Assembly (NCBI RefSeq): GCF_001425835.1
Contig: NZ_LMDP01000001.1
Span: 869,476 to 933,475, forward strand
Reading direction: 5' to 3'
DNA from: Afipia sp. Root123D2
Lineage (GTDB): Bacteria > Pseudomonadota > Alphaproteobacteria > Rhizobiales > Xanthobacteraceae
DNA: 64,000 bases
Made by a program: the position numbers and the translations under genes. Positions 20,502-29,414 of this stretch are shown one piece after another; positions within the stretch are counted from its first letter, which is position 1; the number at the start of each line of letters is the position of its first letter. The notes below the pieces were generated by a model. That model did no database searches. It was given only the letters and a program-made list of their open reading frames with translations, and was not told the DNA's origin.

Positions 20502-21074
20502 ATGGCAGGTGAACGCGAACGCGGCGGACGCGATCGGGGCGGTCGGGAAGAGCGCGACAGCGAATTCGTCGACAAGCTCGTGCACATCAATCGTGTGGCG
20601 AAGGTCGTCAAGGGCGGCAAGCGCTTCGGCTTCGCGGCTCTCGTCGTCATCGGCGACCAGAAGGGCCGCGTCGGCTTCGGTCATGGCAAGGCACGCGAAG
20701 TGCCGGAAGCCATCCGCAAGGCGACCGACTCGGCGAAGCGCAACCTGACGCGCGTCGCTCTGCGCGAAGGCCGCACGCTGCATCACGACATTGCCGGCCG
20801 TCACGGCGCGGGCAGGGTTTATCTGCGCGCGGCGCCGGCTGGTACCGGCATCATCGCCGGCGGCCCGATGCGCGCGGTGTTCGAGACCCTCGGAATTCAG
20901 GACGTGGTGGCGAAGTCGGTCGGCTCGTCGAATCCCTACAACATGGTTCGCGCGACGTTCGACGCGCTGAAGCATCAGGATTCGCCGCGCTCGGTCGCGA
21001 ACCGCCGCAACCTGAAAGTATCCACATTGCAGTCGCGCCGTGTCGGCGGCGACGCAGAAGCCGCTGCCGACTAA
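20502..21074 (+). CDS. rpsE: 30S ribosomal protein S5
   Basis: S5 works with S4 and S12 in decoding accuracy and lines the mRNA entry pore. The ATG at 20502 gives 190 aa ([19 protein letters not shown]); a TTG four codons upstream is less likely. The N terminus is a charged Arg/Gly-rich extension. The double-stranded RNA-binding-like domain carries [17 protein letters not shown], and the C-terminal half has [25 protein letters not shown]. rpmD follows after 23 bp. Confidence 0.97.
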   Translation: MAGERERGGRDRGGREERDSEFVDKLVHINRVAKVVKGGKRFGFAALVVIGDQKGRVGFGHGKAREVPEAIRKATDSAKRNLTRVALREGRTLHHDIAGRHGAGRVYLRAAPAGTGIIAGGPMRAVFETLGIQDVVAKSVGSSNPYNMVRATFDALKHQDSPRSVANRRNLKVSTLQSRRVGGDAEAAAD

Positions 21075-21097
21075 GGGCGCGGGCGAGAGGATTGAAG

Positions 21098-21292
21098 ATG
21101 GCCAAGGCCGCAAAGACAATCAAGGTCGAGCAGACCGGCAGCGCGATCCGCCGCCAACACTCGCAGCGTGAGACGTTGATCGGTCTTCGTCTCAACAAGA
21201 TCGGCCGCGTCGCCGAGTTGCAGGATACGCCTGCGATTCGCGGCATGATCGCCAAGGTTCAGCACCTCGTTCGCATCGTCGACGAGAAGTAA
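21098..21292 (+). CDS. rpmD: 50S ribosomal protein L30
   Basis: L30 is a small large-subunit protein of one ferredoxin-like fold. The ATG at 21098 gives 64 aa ([20 protein letters not shown]); a TTG two codons upstream is less likely. [36 protein letters not shown] is the family core. Not every bacterium keeps this gene; its presence between rpsE and rplO is the normal spc order. Confidence 0.96.
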   Translation: MAKAAKTIKVEQTGSAIRRQHSQRETLIGLRLNKIGRVAELQDTPAIRGMIAKVQHLVRIVDEK

Positions 21293-21303
21293 GGAGAAGG
21301 GCG

Positions 21304-21789
21304 ATGAAGCTCACCGAGATCGCCGATAACCCGGGTTCGCGCAAGAAGCGCATGCGGGTCGGTCGTGGCATTGGCTCCGGCAAGGGCAAGCAGGCTGGCC
21401 GCGGCGGCAAGGGCCAGACCGCGCGTTCGGGCGTGCGCATCAAGGGTTTCGAAGGCGGCCAGATGCCGATGCATCGCCGTCTGCCCAAGCGCGGCTTCAA
21501 CAACATCTTCCGGCTCGATCTGACCGAGGTGAACCTCGATCGTATCCAGACCGCGATCGATGCCAAGAAGCTCGACGCCAAGGACACCATCAACGCCGAG
21601 ACGCTGGTGAAGTCCGGCATCCTGCGCCGCTCGAAAGATGGCGTGCGGCTGCTGGGTCGTGGCAAGATTACGGCAAAGGTGACCATCGAAGTCCACGGCG
21701 CGTCCAAATCGGCCATCGAAGCGGTCGAAAAGGCCGGTGGATCGGTGAAGATCCTGGCGCCGAAGAAGGACGAAGGCGAGGCGGCTTGA
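21304..21789 (+). CDS. rplO: 50S ribosomal protein L15
   Basis: L15 is a late-assembly protein of the large subunit. The 161-aa protein begins [26 protein letters not shown] and contains the Gly/Arg/Lys-rich tail [39 protein letters not shown] that threads through 23S rRNA. The C-terminal domain with [19 protein letters not shown] follows. A dispersed palindromic element separates it from secY, which is unusual inside a ribosomal operon. Confidence 0.97.
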   Translation: MKLTEIADNPGSRKKRMRVGRGIGSGKGKQAGRGGKGQTARSGVRIKGFEGGQMPMHRRLPKRGFNNIFRLDLTEVNLDRIQTAIDAKKLDAKDTINAETLVKSGILRRSKDGVRLLGRGKITAKVTIEVHGASKSAIEAVEKAGGSVKILAPKKDEGEAA

Positions 21790-21792
21790 TTT

Positions 21793-21885
21793 CGTCGTTC
21801 CCGGCCTTGTGACGGGCACCCACGACGCTACTTCTGGTAAGAAGTTTCCGGAGCGTGGATGACCGGGCGGGCCCGCTCACGACGA
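21793..21885 (+). repeat. Diverged paired-palindrome element between rplO and secY
   Basis: The outer ends read GTCGT and ACGAC, the left arm is CCCGGCCTTGTGACGGG, the inner pair CCACG/CGTGG, and the right arm GACCGGGCGGGCCCGCTC. The layout matches the copies at 28125, 31301, 55816 and 56847. The outer pair differs from their GTCAT/ATGAC at both ends together, so pairing is kept. Confidence 0.7.
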
Positions 21886-21909
21886 ACAAAAGAATGAGGA
21901 GCCTCGCAC

Positions 21910-23241
21910 ATGGTTTCTGCGGCTGAACAATTAGCGGCAAACCTCAATTTTTCGGCGCTCGCGAAGGCCGATGAACTCAAGAAGCGCATCTGGTTTACGC
22001 TGGGTGCGCTGCTTGTTTATCGGCTCGGCACTTACATCCCGCTGCCCGGCATCGATCCGCAGATCTGGAGTCAGATCTTCAAGTCGCAGGCCGGCGGCAT
22101 CCTCGGCATGTTCAACATGTTCGCGGGCGGCGGTATCAACCGCATGGCGATCTTTGCGCTCAACATCATGCCGTACATTTCGGCATCGATCATCATTCAG
22201 CTTCTGACCACTGTGTCGCCGCAGCTCGAAGCCCTCAAGAAAGAGGGCGAGGCGGGCCGCAAGGTCATCAACCAGTACACTCGTTACCTCACCGTGGTGC
22301 TCGCAGCGTTCCAGGCGTACGGCATCGCCGTCGGCCTCGAAGGTGCGGGCAACGTCGTTTCCGATCCCGGCTTCTTCTTCCGCATCTCGACGCTGATCAC
22401 GCTGACCGGCGGCACCATGTTCCTGATGTGGCTCGGCGAGCAGATTACCTCGCGCGGTATCGGCAACGGCATCTCGCTCATCATCATGGCCGGCATCGTG
22501 GCCGAGCTGCCGTCGGCGATCGCCGGCACGCTCGAACTCGGCCGTCAGGGTGCGCTCTCGACATTCCTGATTCTCGCGATCATCGTGATGGCCGTTGCGG
22601 TCATCGCCCTGATCGTGTTCGTCGAGCGCGCGCAGCGCCGCCTGCTGATCCAGTATCCGAAGCGTCAGGTCGGCAACAAGATGTTCGAGGGCCAGTCCTC
22701 GCATCTGCCGCTCAAGCTCAATACTTCGGGCGTTATTCCGCCGATCTTTGCGTCGTCGCTGCTGCTGTTGCCGACCACGATCGCAAGCTTCAACGCCGGC
22801 ACCGGGCCGGAGTGGTTCCAGTGGCTCACCACCCAGCTGAGCCATGGCCGGCCGCTGTTCCTGCTGCTCTATCTCGCGCTGATCGTCTTCTTCGCGTTCT
22901 TCTACACCGCGATCGTCTTCAACCCGACCGAGACTGCGGACAACCTCAAGAAGCATGGCGGCTTCATTCCGGGCATCCGTCCGGGCGAGCGTACCGCCGA
23001 ATACATCGACTATGTGCTATCTCGCATCACTGTCGTCGGTGCTATTTATTTGGCAGTTGTCTGTCTGATTCCGGAAATCCTGATTTCATACGCCTCGGTG
23101 CCGTTCTATCTCGGCGGCACGTCTCTGCTGATCGTGGTCAGCGTGACGATGGATACGGTGGCGCAAGTGCAGGGCTATCTGCTCGCACACCAATATGAAG
23201 GACTGATCCGGAAATCCAAATTGAGGGGCCGCCGTAAATGA
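21910..23241 (+). CDS. secY: Protein translocase subunit SecY
   Basis: SecY is the channel of the SecYEG translocon in the inner membrane. The 443-aa protein shows about ten hydrophobic membrane segments and conserved blocks: [32 protein letters not shown] (plug and TM2 region), [17 protein letters not shown] and [15 protein letters not shown] (cytoplasmic loop). The N terminus [27 protein letters not shown] is typical of alphaproteobacteria. It is preceded by the palindromic element and overlaps adk by four bases, so the two are translationally coupled. Confidence 0.98.
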   Translation: MVSAAEQLAANLNFSALAKADELKKRIWFTLGALLVYRLGTYIPLPGIDPQIWSQIFKSQAGGILGMFNMFAGGGINRMAIFALNIMPYISASIIIQLLTTVSPQLEALKKEGEAGRKVINQYTRYLTVVLAAFQAYGIAVGLEGAGNVVSDPGFFFRISTLITLTGGTMFLMWLGEQITSRGIGNGISLIIMAGIVAELPSAIAGTLELGRQGALSTFLILAIIVMAVAVIALIVFVERAQRRLLIQYPKRQVGNKMFEGQSSHLPLKLNTSGVIPPIFASSLLLLPTTIASFNAGTGPEWFQWLTTQLSHGRPLFLLLYLALIVFFAFFYTAIVFNPTETADNLKKHGGFIPGIRPGERTAEYIDYVLSRITVVGAIYLAVVCLIPEILISYASVPFYLGGTSLLIVVSVTMDTVAQVQGYLLAHQYEGLIRKSKLRGRRK

Positions 23242-24212
23242 GGTTGATTCTTCTCGGGCCGCCGGGGGCGGGCAAGGGAACGCAAGCACACAAGCTGGTT
23301 CAACGACACGGCATCGTTCAGCTCTCCACCGGTGAGATGTTGCGCGCCGCAGTCGCTGCGGAGACAGCTGTCGGCCTCAAGGTGAAGGACATCATGGCGA
23401 GCGGCGGGCTGGTGCCCGACGAAGTCGTGGTTGGTATCATCTCGGACCGTATCGAACAGCCGGATGCCAAGGCCGGCTTCATTCTCGACGGCTTTCCGCG
23501 CACCGTGCCGCAGGCACAGGCGCTCGACGAACTGCTCAAGAAGAAACATCTCAAGCTCGACGCGGTGGTCGAACTGCGTGTCAACGAAAGCGCATTGCTC
23601 GACCGGGTCGAAGCCCGGGTGGCGCAAATGCGCGAGCGCGGTGAAGAGGTGCGAATCGATGACACGCCGGAGGTGCTGTCGAAGCGCCTCGCGAGCTATC
23701 GCGCCCAGACCGAGCCGCTGGTTCACTATTATTCGGAGAAGCGCAAGCTCGTTACCATCGACGGTATGATGAGCATCGAGCAGGTCAGCCACCAGATCGA
23801 GCACGTTTTGAAGGCCTTGAGCGCCTCTGCCGCGGAAAAGGCTGCTGCCAAAGCCCGGAAGGCCGCCAAAAAGCCGTCCGGGAAGGCTGCCAAAGCCGCC
23901 CCCGGGAAGGCCGCGAAGAGCAAAACACCCACTGCCAAGCCGCCCAAAAAGGCTGCCAAATCGACGAAAAAGGCCGGAAAGACCGTGAAAAAGGCCTCCA
24001 AGGCGACTAAATCGGCCCCCAAGGGAGCCCGGAAGGCCGCCAAGGGGGTCAAGAAGGCGACGGGAAGGATGGCTGTAGCCGCCCGGAAGCGCCCCTCAAC
24101 GGCCAAGTCCGGACGGGCTGCGAAGGCCGCCCGGAACCCGGCTCGGAAGAGCACCAAAAAGGTCACGAAAGGGCGAGCCAATACCGCCAAACGGTTGACG
24201 AAACGTCGTTGA
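23238..24212 (+). CDS. adk: Adenylate kinase with histone H1-like C-terminal tail
   Basis: Residues 1 to about 194 are a complete adenylate kinase, which converts AMP + ATP to 2 ADP. They show the P-loop GPPGAGKGT (7-15), STGEMLR (AMP site), DGFPRT, and a short lid ending [15 protein letters not shown]. The family is normally 185-220 aa, but here 324. The remaining ~130 residues are almost only Lys, Ala, Ser, Thr, Pro, Gly and Arg, without an acidic residue after the first few, in KKAAK/AAKK repeats like histone H1 or bacterial HC-type proteins. The reading frame is open throughout with no frameshift, and ends KRLTKRR. The gene overlaps secY (ATGA). The enzyme assignment is certain; nucleic-acid binding of the tail is inferred. 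Confidence 0.95.
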   Translation: MRLILLGPPGAGKGTQAHKLVQRHGIVQLSTGEMLRAAVAAETAVGLKVKDIMASGGLVPDEVVVGIISDRIEQPDAKAGFILDGFPRTVPQAQALDELLKKKHLKLDAVVELRVNESALLDRVEARVAQMRERGEEVRIDDTPEVLSKRLASYRAQTEPLVHYYSEKRKLVTIDGMMSIEQVSHQIEHVLKALSASAAEKAAAKARKAAKKPSGKAAKAAPGKAAKSKTPTAKPPKKAAKSTKKAGKTVKKASKATKSAPKGARKAAKGVKKATGRMAVAARKRPSTAKSGRAAKAARNPARKSTKKVTKGRANTAKRLTKRR

Positions 24213-24421
24213 ATCCTTTAATAAGCCCGCATCAAGTCGGATAAGTTTCAGACGATGCCGGGCCCCGAAGGACAATGGGGAGGGCGTCGTGTTCGCGTTT
24301 GTGGACATACGCCCGACAGGAGCATGAGGCCGAAACGTGTGAAGCGGTTTTTGGACAACTTCATGTTCTGGCTTCAATAAACATCAGCCGCTCCGAATGG
24401 ACGGTGACAGGAGTTAAGACT

Positions 24422-24790
24422 GTGGCCCGTATCGCAGGCGTCAATATCCCGACCAACAAGCGCGTCGTCATCGCGCTCCAGTACATCCACGGAATCGGCC
24501 AGAAGAACGCGGCCGACATCATGGAGAAGGTCAAGATTCCGCTGGACCGTCGTGTCTCGCAGCTGACCGACCAGGAAGTTTTGCAGATTCGCGAAATGAT
24601 CGACCGCGACTATCTCGTCGAGGGCGACCTTCGTCGTGAAGTCGGCATGAACATCAAGCGCCTGATGGACCTCGGCTGCTATCGCGGCCTGCGCCATCGT
24701 CGCGGCCTGCCGGTGCGCGGTCAGCGCACCCACACCAACGCCCGCACCCGCAAGGGTCCGGCGAAGGCCATCGCCGGCAGGAAGAAGTAA
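24422..24790 (+). CDS. rpsM: 30S ribosomal protein S13
   Basis: S13 lies in the small-subunit head and contacts the P-site tRNA and the L5 bridge. The chosen start is the GTG at 24422 ([22 protein letters not shown]), with AGGAG eight bases before it; the open frame reaching further back has no S13 similarity. The 122-aa protein includes [11 protein letters not shown] and the C-terminal tail [29 protein letters not shown]. The 209-bp gap after adk may hold a separate alpha-operon promoter, but none is clear by eye. Confidence 0.97.
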   Translation: MARIAGVNIPTNKRVVIALQYIHGIGQKNAADIMEKVKIPLDRRVSQLTDQEVLQIREMIDRDYLVEGDLRREVGMNIKRLMDLGCYRGLRHRRGLPVRGQRTHTNARTRKGPAKAIAGRKK

Positions 24791-24806
24791 GAGACCTGAT
24801 TCAAGC

Positions 24807-24839
24807 GGAAAGATGCGGGCGGTTTCGTCCGCGCTTTCC
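24807..24839 (+). other. Stem-loop between rpsM and rpsK
   Basis: GGAAAG (24807-24812) pairs with CTTTCC (24834-24839), enclosing GCGGGC (24815-24820) with GTCCGC (24827-24832) around GGTTTC. No T-run follows. It is a stable structure in the 105-nt gap and might serve mRNA processing or control. Confidence 0.45.
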
Positions 24840-24895
24840 ATTCTGGTGTAGCCGCTGGCACTACGGCGGCGTTGAGATCGCAAGAAGGAACTACA

Positions 24896-25285
24896 ATGGC
24901 TAAAGAGGCTACTCGCGTCCGCCGTCGCGAACGCAAGAATATCGCGTCCGGCATTGCGCACGTGAATTCGTCGTTCAACAACACGACCATCACCATCACC
25001 GACGCGCAGGGCAATACCATTGCCTGGTCGTCGGCCGGCACGATGGGCTTCAAGGGATCGCGCAAGTCGACCCCGTACGCGGCGCAGGTTGCCGCCGAGG
25101 ACGTGTCGAAGAAGGCCCAAGAGCACGGCATGCGCACGCTCGAAGTCGAGGTCGCGGGTCCGGGTTCGGGCCGTGAATCGGCACTGCGCGCTCTGCAGGT
25201 GGCGGGCTTCACCGTAACGTCGATCCGCGACGTGACCACGATCCCGCACAACGGCTGCCGTCCGCGCAAGCGCCGGCGCGTCTGA
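24896..25285 (+). CDS. rpsK: 30S ribosomal protein S11
   Basis: S11 is in the platform of the small subunit near the E site. The ATG at 24896 gives 129 aa ([23 protein letters not shown]) and has AAGGAA a few bases ahead; an alternative start eight codons upstream is not conserved. The core is [23 protein letters not shown], then [10 protein letters not shown], with the C-terminal [20 protein letters not shown]. All are typical, including the Asn-Gly pair that becomes isoaspartate in E. coli S11. Confidence 0.97.
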   Translation: MAKEATRVRRRERKNIASGIAHVNSSFNNTTITITDAQGNTIAWSSAGTMGFKGSRKSTPYAAQVAAEDVSKKAQEHGMRTLEVEVAGPGSGRESALRALQVAGFTVTSIRDVTTIPHNGCRPRKRRRV

Positions 25286-25294
25286 TTTTTCTAC

Positions 25295-25325
25295 CGCGGG
25301 CGGTTGGTGCCCGCGTTTGTTTTTG
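25295..25325 (+). terminator. Terminator-like hairpin between rpsK and rpoA
   Basis: CGCGGGC (25295-25301) pairs with GCCCGCG (25309-25315) around GGTTGGT, followed by TTTGTTTTTG. This has the form of a weak intrinsic terminator inside the alpha operon and could lower rpoA expression relative to the ribosomal genes. Function is inferred. Confidence 0.5.
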
Positions 25326-25386
25326 AAAGCGATGACGCGGAATCTTCCGCGCCGCCAAACCCTCCAACGCCAAGACGCCGAAAGGC

Positions 25387-26418
25387 ATGGGTGACCCAGT
25401 GACGATCCAGAAGAATTGGCAAGAACTCATCCGTCCGAACAAGTTGCAGGTGACGCCTGGTTCGGACCCGACCCGTTTCGCGACCCTGGTTGCGGAGCCG
25501 CTCGAGCGCGGTTTCGGCCAGACGCTCGGCAACGCGCTGCGCCGCGTGCTGCTGTCGTCGCTGCAAGGCGCTGCTGTCCAGTCCGTTCACATCGACGGCG
25601 TGCTGCACGAATTCTCCTCGATCGCCGGCGTGCGCGAGGACGTGACTGACATCGTGCTCAACATCAAGGACATCTCGATCAAGATGCAGGGCGAAGGCCC
25701 CAAGCGCATGGTTGTGAAGAAGCAGGGCCCGGGCGCCGTCACCGCCGCTGACATTCAGACCGTCGGCGATGTCGTCGTTCTCAATCCAGACCTCCAGCTT
25801 TGCACCTTGGACGACGGCGCTGAAATCCGTATGGAATTCACCGTCAATTCCGGCAAGGGCTACGTTGCCGCCGCCGGCAACCGCCCCGAGGACGCGCCGA
25901 TCGGTCTCATTCCGGTCGACAGCTTGTTCTCGCCGGTCCGCAAGGTTTCCTACAAGGTCGAGAACACCCGCGAGGGCCAGATCCTCGATTACGACAAGCT
26001 GACGCTGACGATCGAGACCAACGGCGCGATCTCGCCGGAAGACGCGCTGGCCTATTCGGCGCGCATCCTGCAGGACCAGCTCAATGTGTTCGTGAACTTC
26101 GAGGAGCCCCGCAAGGAGGTTGCCGCCGAAGTCATTCCGGATCTCGCGTTCAACCCGGCCTTCCTCAAGAAGGTCGACGAACTCGAACTGTCGGTGCGTT
26201 CGGCGAACTGCCTGAAGAACGACAACATCGTCTACATCGGCGACCTGGTGCAGAAGTCGGAAGCGGAAATGCTCCGTACCCCGAACTTCGGCCGCAAGTC
26301 GCTGAACGAAATCAAGGAAGTGCTGGCCCAGATGGGTCTGCACCTCGGCATGGAAGTGCCCGGCTGGCCGCCGGAGAACATCGACGAACTGGCCAAGCGC
26401 TTCGAAGATCACTACTGA
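25387..26418 (+). CDS. rpoA: DNA-directed RNA polymerase subunit alpha
   Basis: The alpha subunit scaffolds RNA polymerase assembly and its C-terminal domain binds UP elements and activators. The 343-aa form starts [17 protein letters not shown] at the ATG at 25387; a GTG at 25399 (VTIQKNW) is an alternative. The N-terminal domain has [18 protein letters not shown] and the dimerisation helix region; alphaCTD begins near residue 255 with [21 protein letters not shown] and [12 protein letters not shown]. Everything is intact. It lies after rpsK and before rplQ, the usual alpha-operon position. Confidence 0.98.
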   Translation: MGDPVTIQKNWQELIRPNKLQVTPGSDPTRFATLVAEPLERGFGQTLGNALRRVLLSSLQGAAVQSVHIDGVLHEFSSIAGVREDVTDIVLNIKDISIKMQGEGPKRMVVKKQGPGAVTAADIQTVGDVVVLNPDLQLCTLDDGAEIRMEFTVNSGKGYVAAAGNRPEDAPIGLIPVDSLFSPVRKVSYKVENTREGQILDYDKLTLTIETNGAISPEDALAYSARILQDQLNVFVNFEEPRKEVAAEVIPDLAFNPAFLKKVDELELSVRSANCLKNDNIVYIGDLVQKSEAEMLRTPNFGRKSLNEIKEVLAQMGLHLGMEVPGWPPENIDELAKRFEDHY

Positions 26419-26430
26419 GCGAAGTACGTT

Positions 26431-26452
26431 GTGGCCGGACCATTCCGGCCAT
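26431..26452 (+). repeat. Solo palindromic arm between rpoA and rplQ
   Basis: GTGGCCGG-ACCATT-CCGGCCAT resembles the right arm of the dispersed paired-palindrome elements, here without the left arm. An additional ACGACGG (26456-26462) and CCGTCGT (26504-26510) pair follows. Confidence 0.35.
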
Positions 26453-26535
26453 GACACGACGGGCGAACGCAGGCAGCCCACCTGAGCAACATGTCCGACG
26501 AGCCGTCGTGACAAATTGAGAACAAGGAAGTCATC

Positions 26536-26952
26536 ATGCGTCACGGCAAGGTTCATCGGAAGCTCAACCGCACTGCTGAACATCGCAAGGCGATGTTCGC
26601 CAACATGGCGGCCGCGCTGATCAAGCACGAGCAGATCGTCACCACGCTGCCGAAGGCAAAGGAGCTTCGCCCGATTGTCGAGAAGCTCGTTACACTCGGC
26701 AAGAAGGGCGGCCTCGCGCTGCGCCGTCAGGCCATCAGCGAAATGCGCGACCAGGATCAGGTCCGCAAGCTGTTTGACGTGCTGGCGACCCGCTACAAGG
26801 ATCGTCAGGGTGGCTACACCCGCATCATCAAGGCCGGTTTCCGCTACGGCGACAACGCCCCGATGGCGGTGATCGAGTTCGTCGATCGCGACGTCGACGC
26901 CAAGGGCCAGGATTCGGGTCCGGTGCAGGAAAAACAATCGGAAGCGGCGTAA
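26536..26952 (+). CDS. rplQ: 50S ribosomal protein L17
   Basis: L17 lies near the tunnel exit on the solvent side of the large subunit. The 138-aa protein begins [25 protein letters not shown], the family signature. It contains [23 protein letters not shown] and [23 protein letters not shown], with a short polar C-terminal tail beyond the core. It is the last gene of the supercluster and is followed by a strong intrinsic terminator 26 bp later. Confidence 0.98.
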   Translation: MRHGKVHRKLNRTAEHRKAMFANMAAALIKHEQIVTTLPKAKELRPIVEKLVTLGKKGGLALRRQAISEMRDQDQVRKLFDVLATRYKDRQGGYTRIIKAGFRYGDNAPMAVIEFVDRDVDAKGQDSGPVQEKQSEAA

Positions 26953-26978
26953 GCCTTTCTCCGATATCGAGTTTTGAA

Positions 26979-27005
26979 AGCGGCGCCTTCGGGCGCCGCT
27001 TTTTT
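26979..27005 (+). terminator. Intrinsic terminator after rplQ
   Basis: A 9-bp stem AGCGGCGCC/GGCGCCGCT is closed by TTCG and followed directly by a run of six T. It is a strong rho-independent terminator, closing the rpsL-rplQ supercluster. Confidence 0.92.
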
Positions 27006-27050
27006 GTTGCGGTCTCGCATGAGTCACCCGAGGCCGGACATACCTCGGTG

Positions 27051-27180
27051 TCGTCCCCGCGCAGGCGGGGGACCCAGAGCTATTCGGCTTGCGATTTGGA
27101 TACTCTGCCCGGTTCCCCCAGATCGCTACATTGGTAATATTGAGAACAGATCAGACTGGGTCCCCGCCTGCGCGGGACGA
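27051..27180 (+). repeat. Inverted pair of GTCCCCGC-type palindromes (about 130 bp)
   Basis: The left arm at 27051-27077 (TCGTCCCCGCGCAGGCGGGG then GACCCAG) returns in reverse complement at 27156-27180 with small indels. Each arm is itself partly palindromic (CCCCGC/GCGGGG). About 78 bp lie between. The pair lies between the rplQ terminator and an SDR gene; it resembles small non-autonomous repeat families of this group. The 26953-27275 stretch has no gene. Confidence 0.65.
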
Positions 27181-27275
27181 TGTCCGAGAGTTTGCCGCAC
27201 GTCATCGTGACGGCCGCAGCAGTGGCATTCGTTTTCATCACGACCATATCGAGCGCTGTCACACAGGAGCACTCC

Positions 27276-28070
27276 ATGAAGATCGATCTGTCCGGCACCA
27301 CGGCTCTCGTCACCGGTTCGACCTCGGGCATCGGCCATGCCATCGCCAAGGGGCTCGCGGCAGCGGGCGCGAAGGTCGTCATCAACGGGCGCTCGCAGCC
27401 CAAGGTCGATGCGGCGGTGGCCGCGCTCAAGAAGGCCGTGAGCGGTGCGGCAATCGAGGGCGTCGCAGCCGACGTGTCGACAGCGGAGGGCTGCGCCTCG
27501 CTGGTCAAGGAGGTGCCCGATGTCGATATTCTGATCAACAACACTGGCATCTTCGAGCCGAAGGAATTTTTCGATATTCCCGACGAGGACTGGCAGCGCT
27601 TCTTCAATGTGAACGTGATGTCCGGCATACGGCTGTCGCGCGCGTATATGCAAGGCATGCTCAAGCGTAACTGGGGCCGCATCGTTTTCATTGCGTCCGA
27701 ATCCGCCATCATGATTCCGAAGGAAATGATTCACTACGGCATGACGAAAACGGCGCAGTTGTCGGTCTCGCGCGGTCTTGCCGAACTCACCCGAGGCACC
27801 GCAGTCACGGTCAATGCGGTGATGCCGGGGCCGACGATGTCGGAGGGCGTCGAGACTTTCGTGAAGGATCTCGCCAAGCAGAACGGCCAGTCGATCGAGA
27901 CCGCCGCCGCGAATTTCATCAAGGAGCACCGGCCGACGTCGCTGATCCAGCGCTTCGCCAGCGTCGACGAGATCGCCAACATGGTGGTCTATGTGTCGTC
28001 GCGCGAAGCCTCCGTCACCAACGGCGCGGCGCTGCGGGCCGAAGGCGGGCTGGTGCCGACGATCGCGTGA
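27276..28070 (+). CDS. SDR-family NAD(P)-dependent oxidoreductase
   Basis: The ATG at 27276 with AGGAGC just upstream gives 264 aa; the open frame before it overlaps the repeat and is not protein-like. The Rossmann motif TGSTSGIGHAIA (about residues 12-23) binds the dinucleotide, NNTG (near 88) is the structural motif, and the catalytic Ser (IASESA) and YGMTK Tyr/Lys are in place. This is a classical short-chain dehydrogenase/reductase of usual length. The substrate cannot be read. No co-transcribed partner: a repeat follows and the next gene runs the other way. Confidence 0.88.
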   Translation: MKIDLSGTTALVTGSTSGIGHAIAKGLAAAGAKVVINGRSQPKVDAAVAALKKAVSGAAIEGVAADVSTAEGCASLVKEVPDVDILINNTGIFEPKEFFDIPDEDWQRFFNVNVMSGIRLSRAYMQGMLKRNWGRIVFIASESAIMIPKEMIHYGMTKTAQLSVSRGLAELTRGTAVTVNAVMPGPTMSEGVETFVKDLAKQNGQSIETAAANFIKEHRPTSLIQRFASVDEIANMVVYVSSREASVTNGAALRAEGGLVPTIA

Positions 28071-28124
28071 TGATTCTCATAGGATGAGGAATCAATTTGG
28101 GACGTAGGTTGCTCCAACTCCGAT

Positions 28125-28211
28125 GTCGTCACCGGGCTTGTCCCGGTGACCCCGCTTAGGTGGGCACCGTGCGTCCCTAAGTGAGATGCCCGGCACAGGG
28201 CCGGGCATGAC
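28125..28211 (+). repeat. Paired-palindrome element (copy between SDR and ADH genes)
   Basis: The left arm is GTCACCGGG-CTTGT-CCCGGTGAC. The central pair is CTTAGG/CCTAAG and the right arm ATGCCCGGC-ACAGG-GCCGGGCAT followed by GAC, which pairs with the leading GTC. Arm sequences differ from other copies but stay self-complementary. Confidence 0.8.
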
Positions 28212-28274
28212 AACTGAGAGTCCTGATGGCGCGGGGTCGCGCTGAGATAGAGCGGCAGCGCAAAATCCTTGCGC

Positions 28275-29288
28275 TCACCACCCCTCGAGCACCAGCTTGC
28301 CGGTCGAGCGGCCGCCTTCGATCGCGGCATGGGCAGTCTTCAGGTTCGCAGCGTTGATCTTGCCGACCACTTTGTCGAGCGTGGTGCGCAGCACGCCGTT
28401 GTCGATGAGGTTGGCGACATCGTCGAGCAGGCGATGCTGCGCCACCATGTCGGCGGTCTGGAACGACGAGCGCGTGAACATCGATTCCCAATGCAACGAT
28501 CCGGCTTTGCCCTTGAGCAGTGACGCGTTGAGCGTTGCCGGATCGTCGATCAGGCCGATCTTGCCTTGCGGCGCGAGGATGTCCGTCAGGGCCGGGAAAT
28601 GCTGGTCGGTGCCGGTGAGGCTGGCGATCAGGCCGACCGGCGGCAGCTTGAGTTTCTCGATCTGCTCCTTCATCGGCTTGGAATGATCGATCACCGCATG
28701 GGCGCCGAGATCGAGGCACCATTTGGTCGATTCAGGGCGCGAGGCAGTGGCGATGACCGCAAGGCCGGTGAGGCGGCGGGCGAGCTGGATCATGATCGAG
28801 CCGACGCCGCCAGCGCCGCCGGTGATCAGCAGCGTGCGCGGCTCGATCTTTTTACCCGGCGCAATCGCGAGGCGGTCGAACAGCAATTCCCATGCGGTGA
28901 TCGAGGTGAGAGGCAAGGCTGCCGCTTGTGCCACCGACAGCGACTTCGGCTTGTGGCCGACGATGCGCTCATCGACCAGATGAAATTCTGAATTGGTGCC
29001 CTGGCGCTGGATCGAGCCGGCGTAATAGACTTCGTCGCCTTTCTTGAACAACGTCGCATCAGGCCCGACCGCATCGACCACGCCGACCGCATCGTAGCCG
29101 AGGATCTTGGTTTCGCCCGCCGGCGGTTCGGCGCGCTTGCGCACCTTGGTATCGACCGGGTTGACCGAGATTGCCTTCACCGCGACGCGGATGTCGCGCC
29201 CGCGCGGTTCGGGTGTTTCGGTCTCGAAATCGATCAGCGAGTCCGCGGCATCGATCGGCAGCGATTTCTTGTATCCGACGGCTTTCAT
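28275..29288 (-). CDS. Zinc-type alcohol dehydrogenase family protein / quinone oxidoreductase-like
   Basis: The 337-aa protein is a medium-chain dehydrogenase/reductase that should reduce quinones, enals or aldehydes with NADPH. It has the GroES-like N-terminal half (ISVNPVDTKVR, GYDAVGVVDAVGPDA, GDEVYYAG) and the cofactor domain motif ITGGAGGVGSIMIQLAR (about 155-171). The classical catalytic zinc Cys/His set is absent, placing it with the quinone-reductase-like branch often labelled zinc-binding ADH family 1. It is transcribed divergently from an HxlR regulator 126 bp away, a common pairing for redox or electrophile sensing. Confidence 0.85.
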   Translation of the reverse strand: MKAVGYKKSLPIDAADSLIDFETETPEPRGRDIRVAVKAISVNPVDTKVRKRAEPPAGETKILGYDAVGVVDAVGPDATLFKKGDEVYYAGSIQRQGTNSEFHLVDERIVGHKPKSLSVAQAAALPLTSITAWELLFDRLAIAPGKKIEPRTLLITGGAGGVGSIMIQLARRLTGLAVIATASRPESTKWCLDLGAHAVIDHSKPMKEQIEKLKLPPVGLIASLTGTDQHFPALTDILAPQGKIGLIDDPATLNASLLKGKAGSLHWESMFTRSSFQTADMVAQHRLLDDVANLIDNGVLRTTLDKVVGKINAANLKTAHAAIEGGRSTGKLVLEGW

Positions 29289-29414
29289 GGAACGGTCTCC
29301 GGAAAAAGCGCCACCGGCGCGGCGCCCGCTGGTTCTGCCTTTGTAGGCAGTTTATTGCAAGTACTGTCGTTTTTGTGATATAGGCCCCGATTGTATACTA
29401 ATGAAAGAAGCCGC
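29289..29414. promoter_or_regulatory. Divergent control region of the ADH and HxlR genes
   Basis: The 126-bp spacer is AT-richer than its surroundings and must hold both promoters. HxlR-family proteins usually bind such a shared region and control both genes. A TATA-like patch (GTGATATAGG, near 29376-29385) and GTATACTAAT (29393-29402) are visible, but no clear operator could be fixed by eye. Confidence 0.4.
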
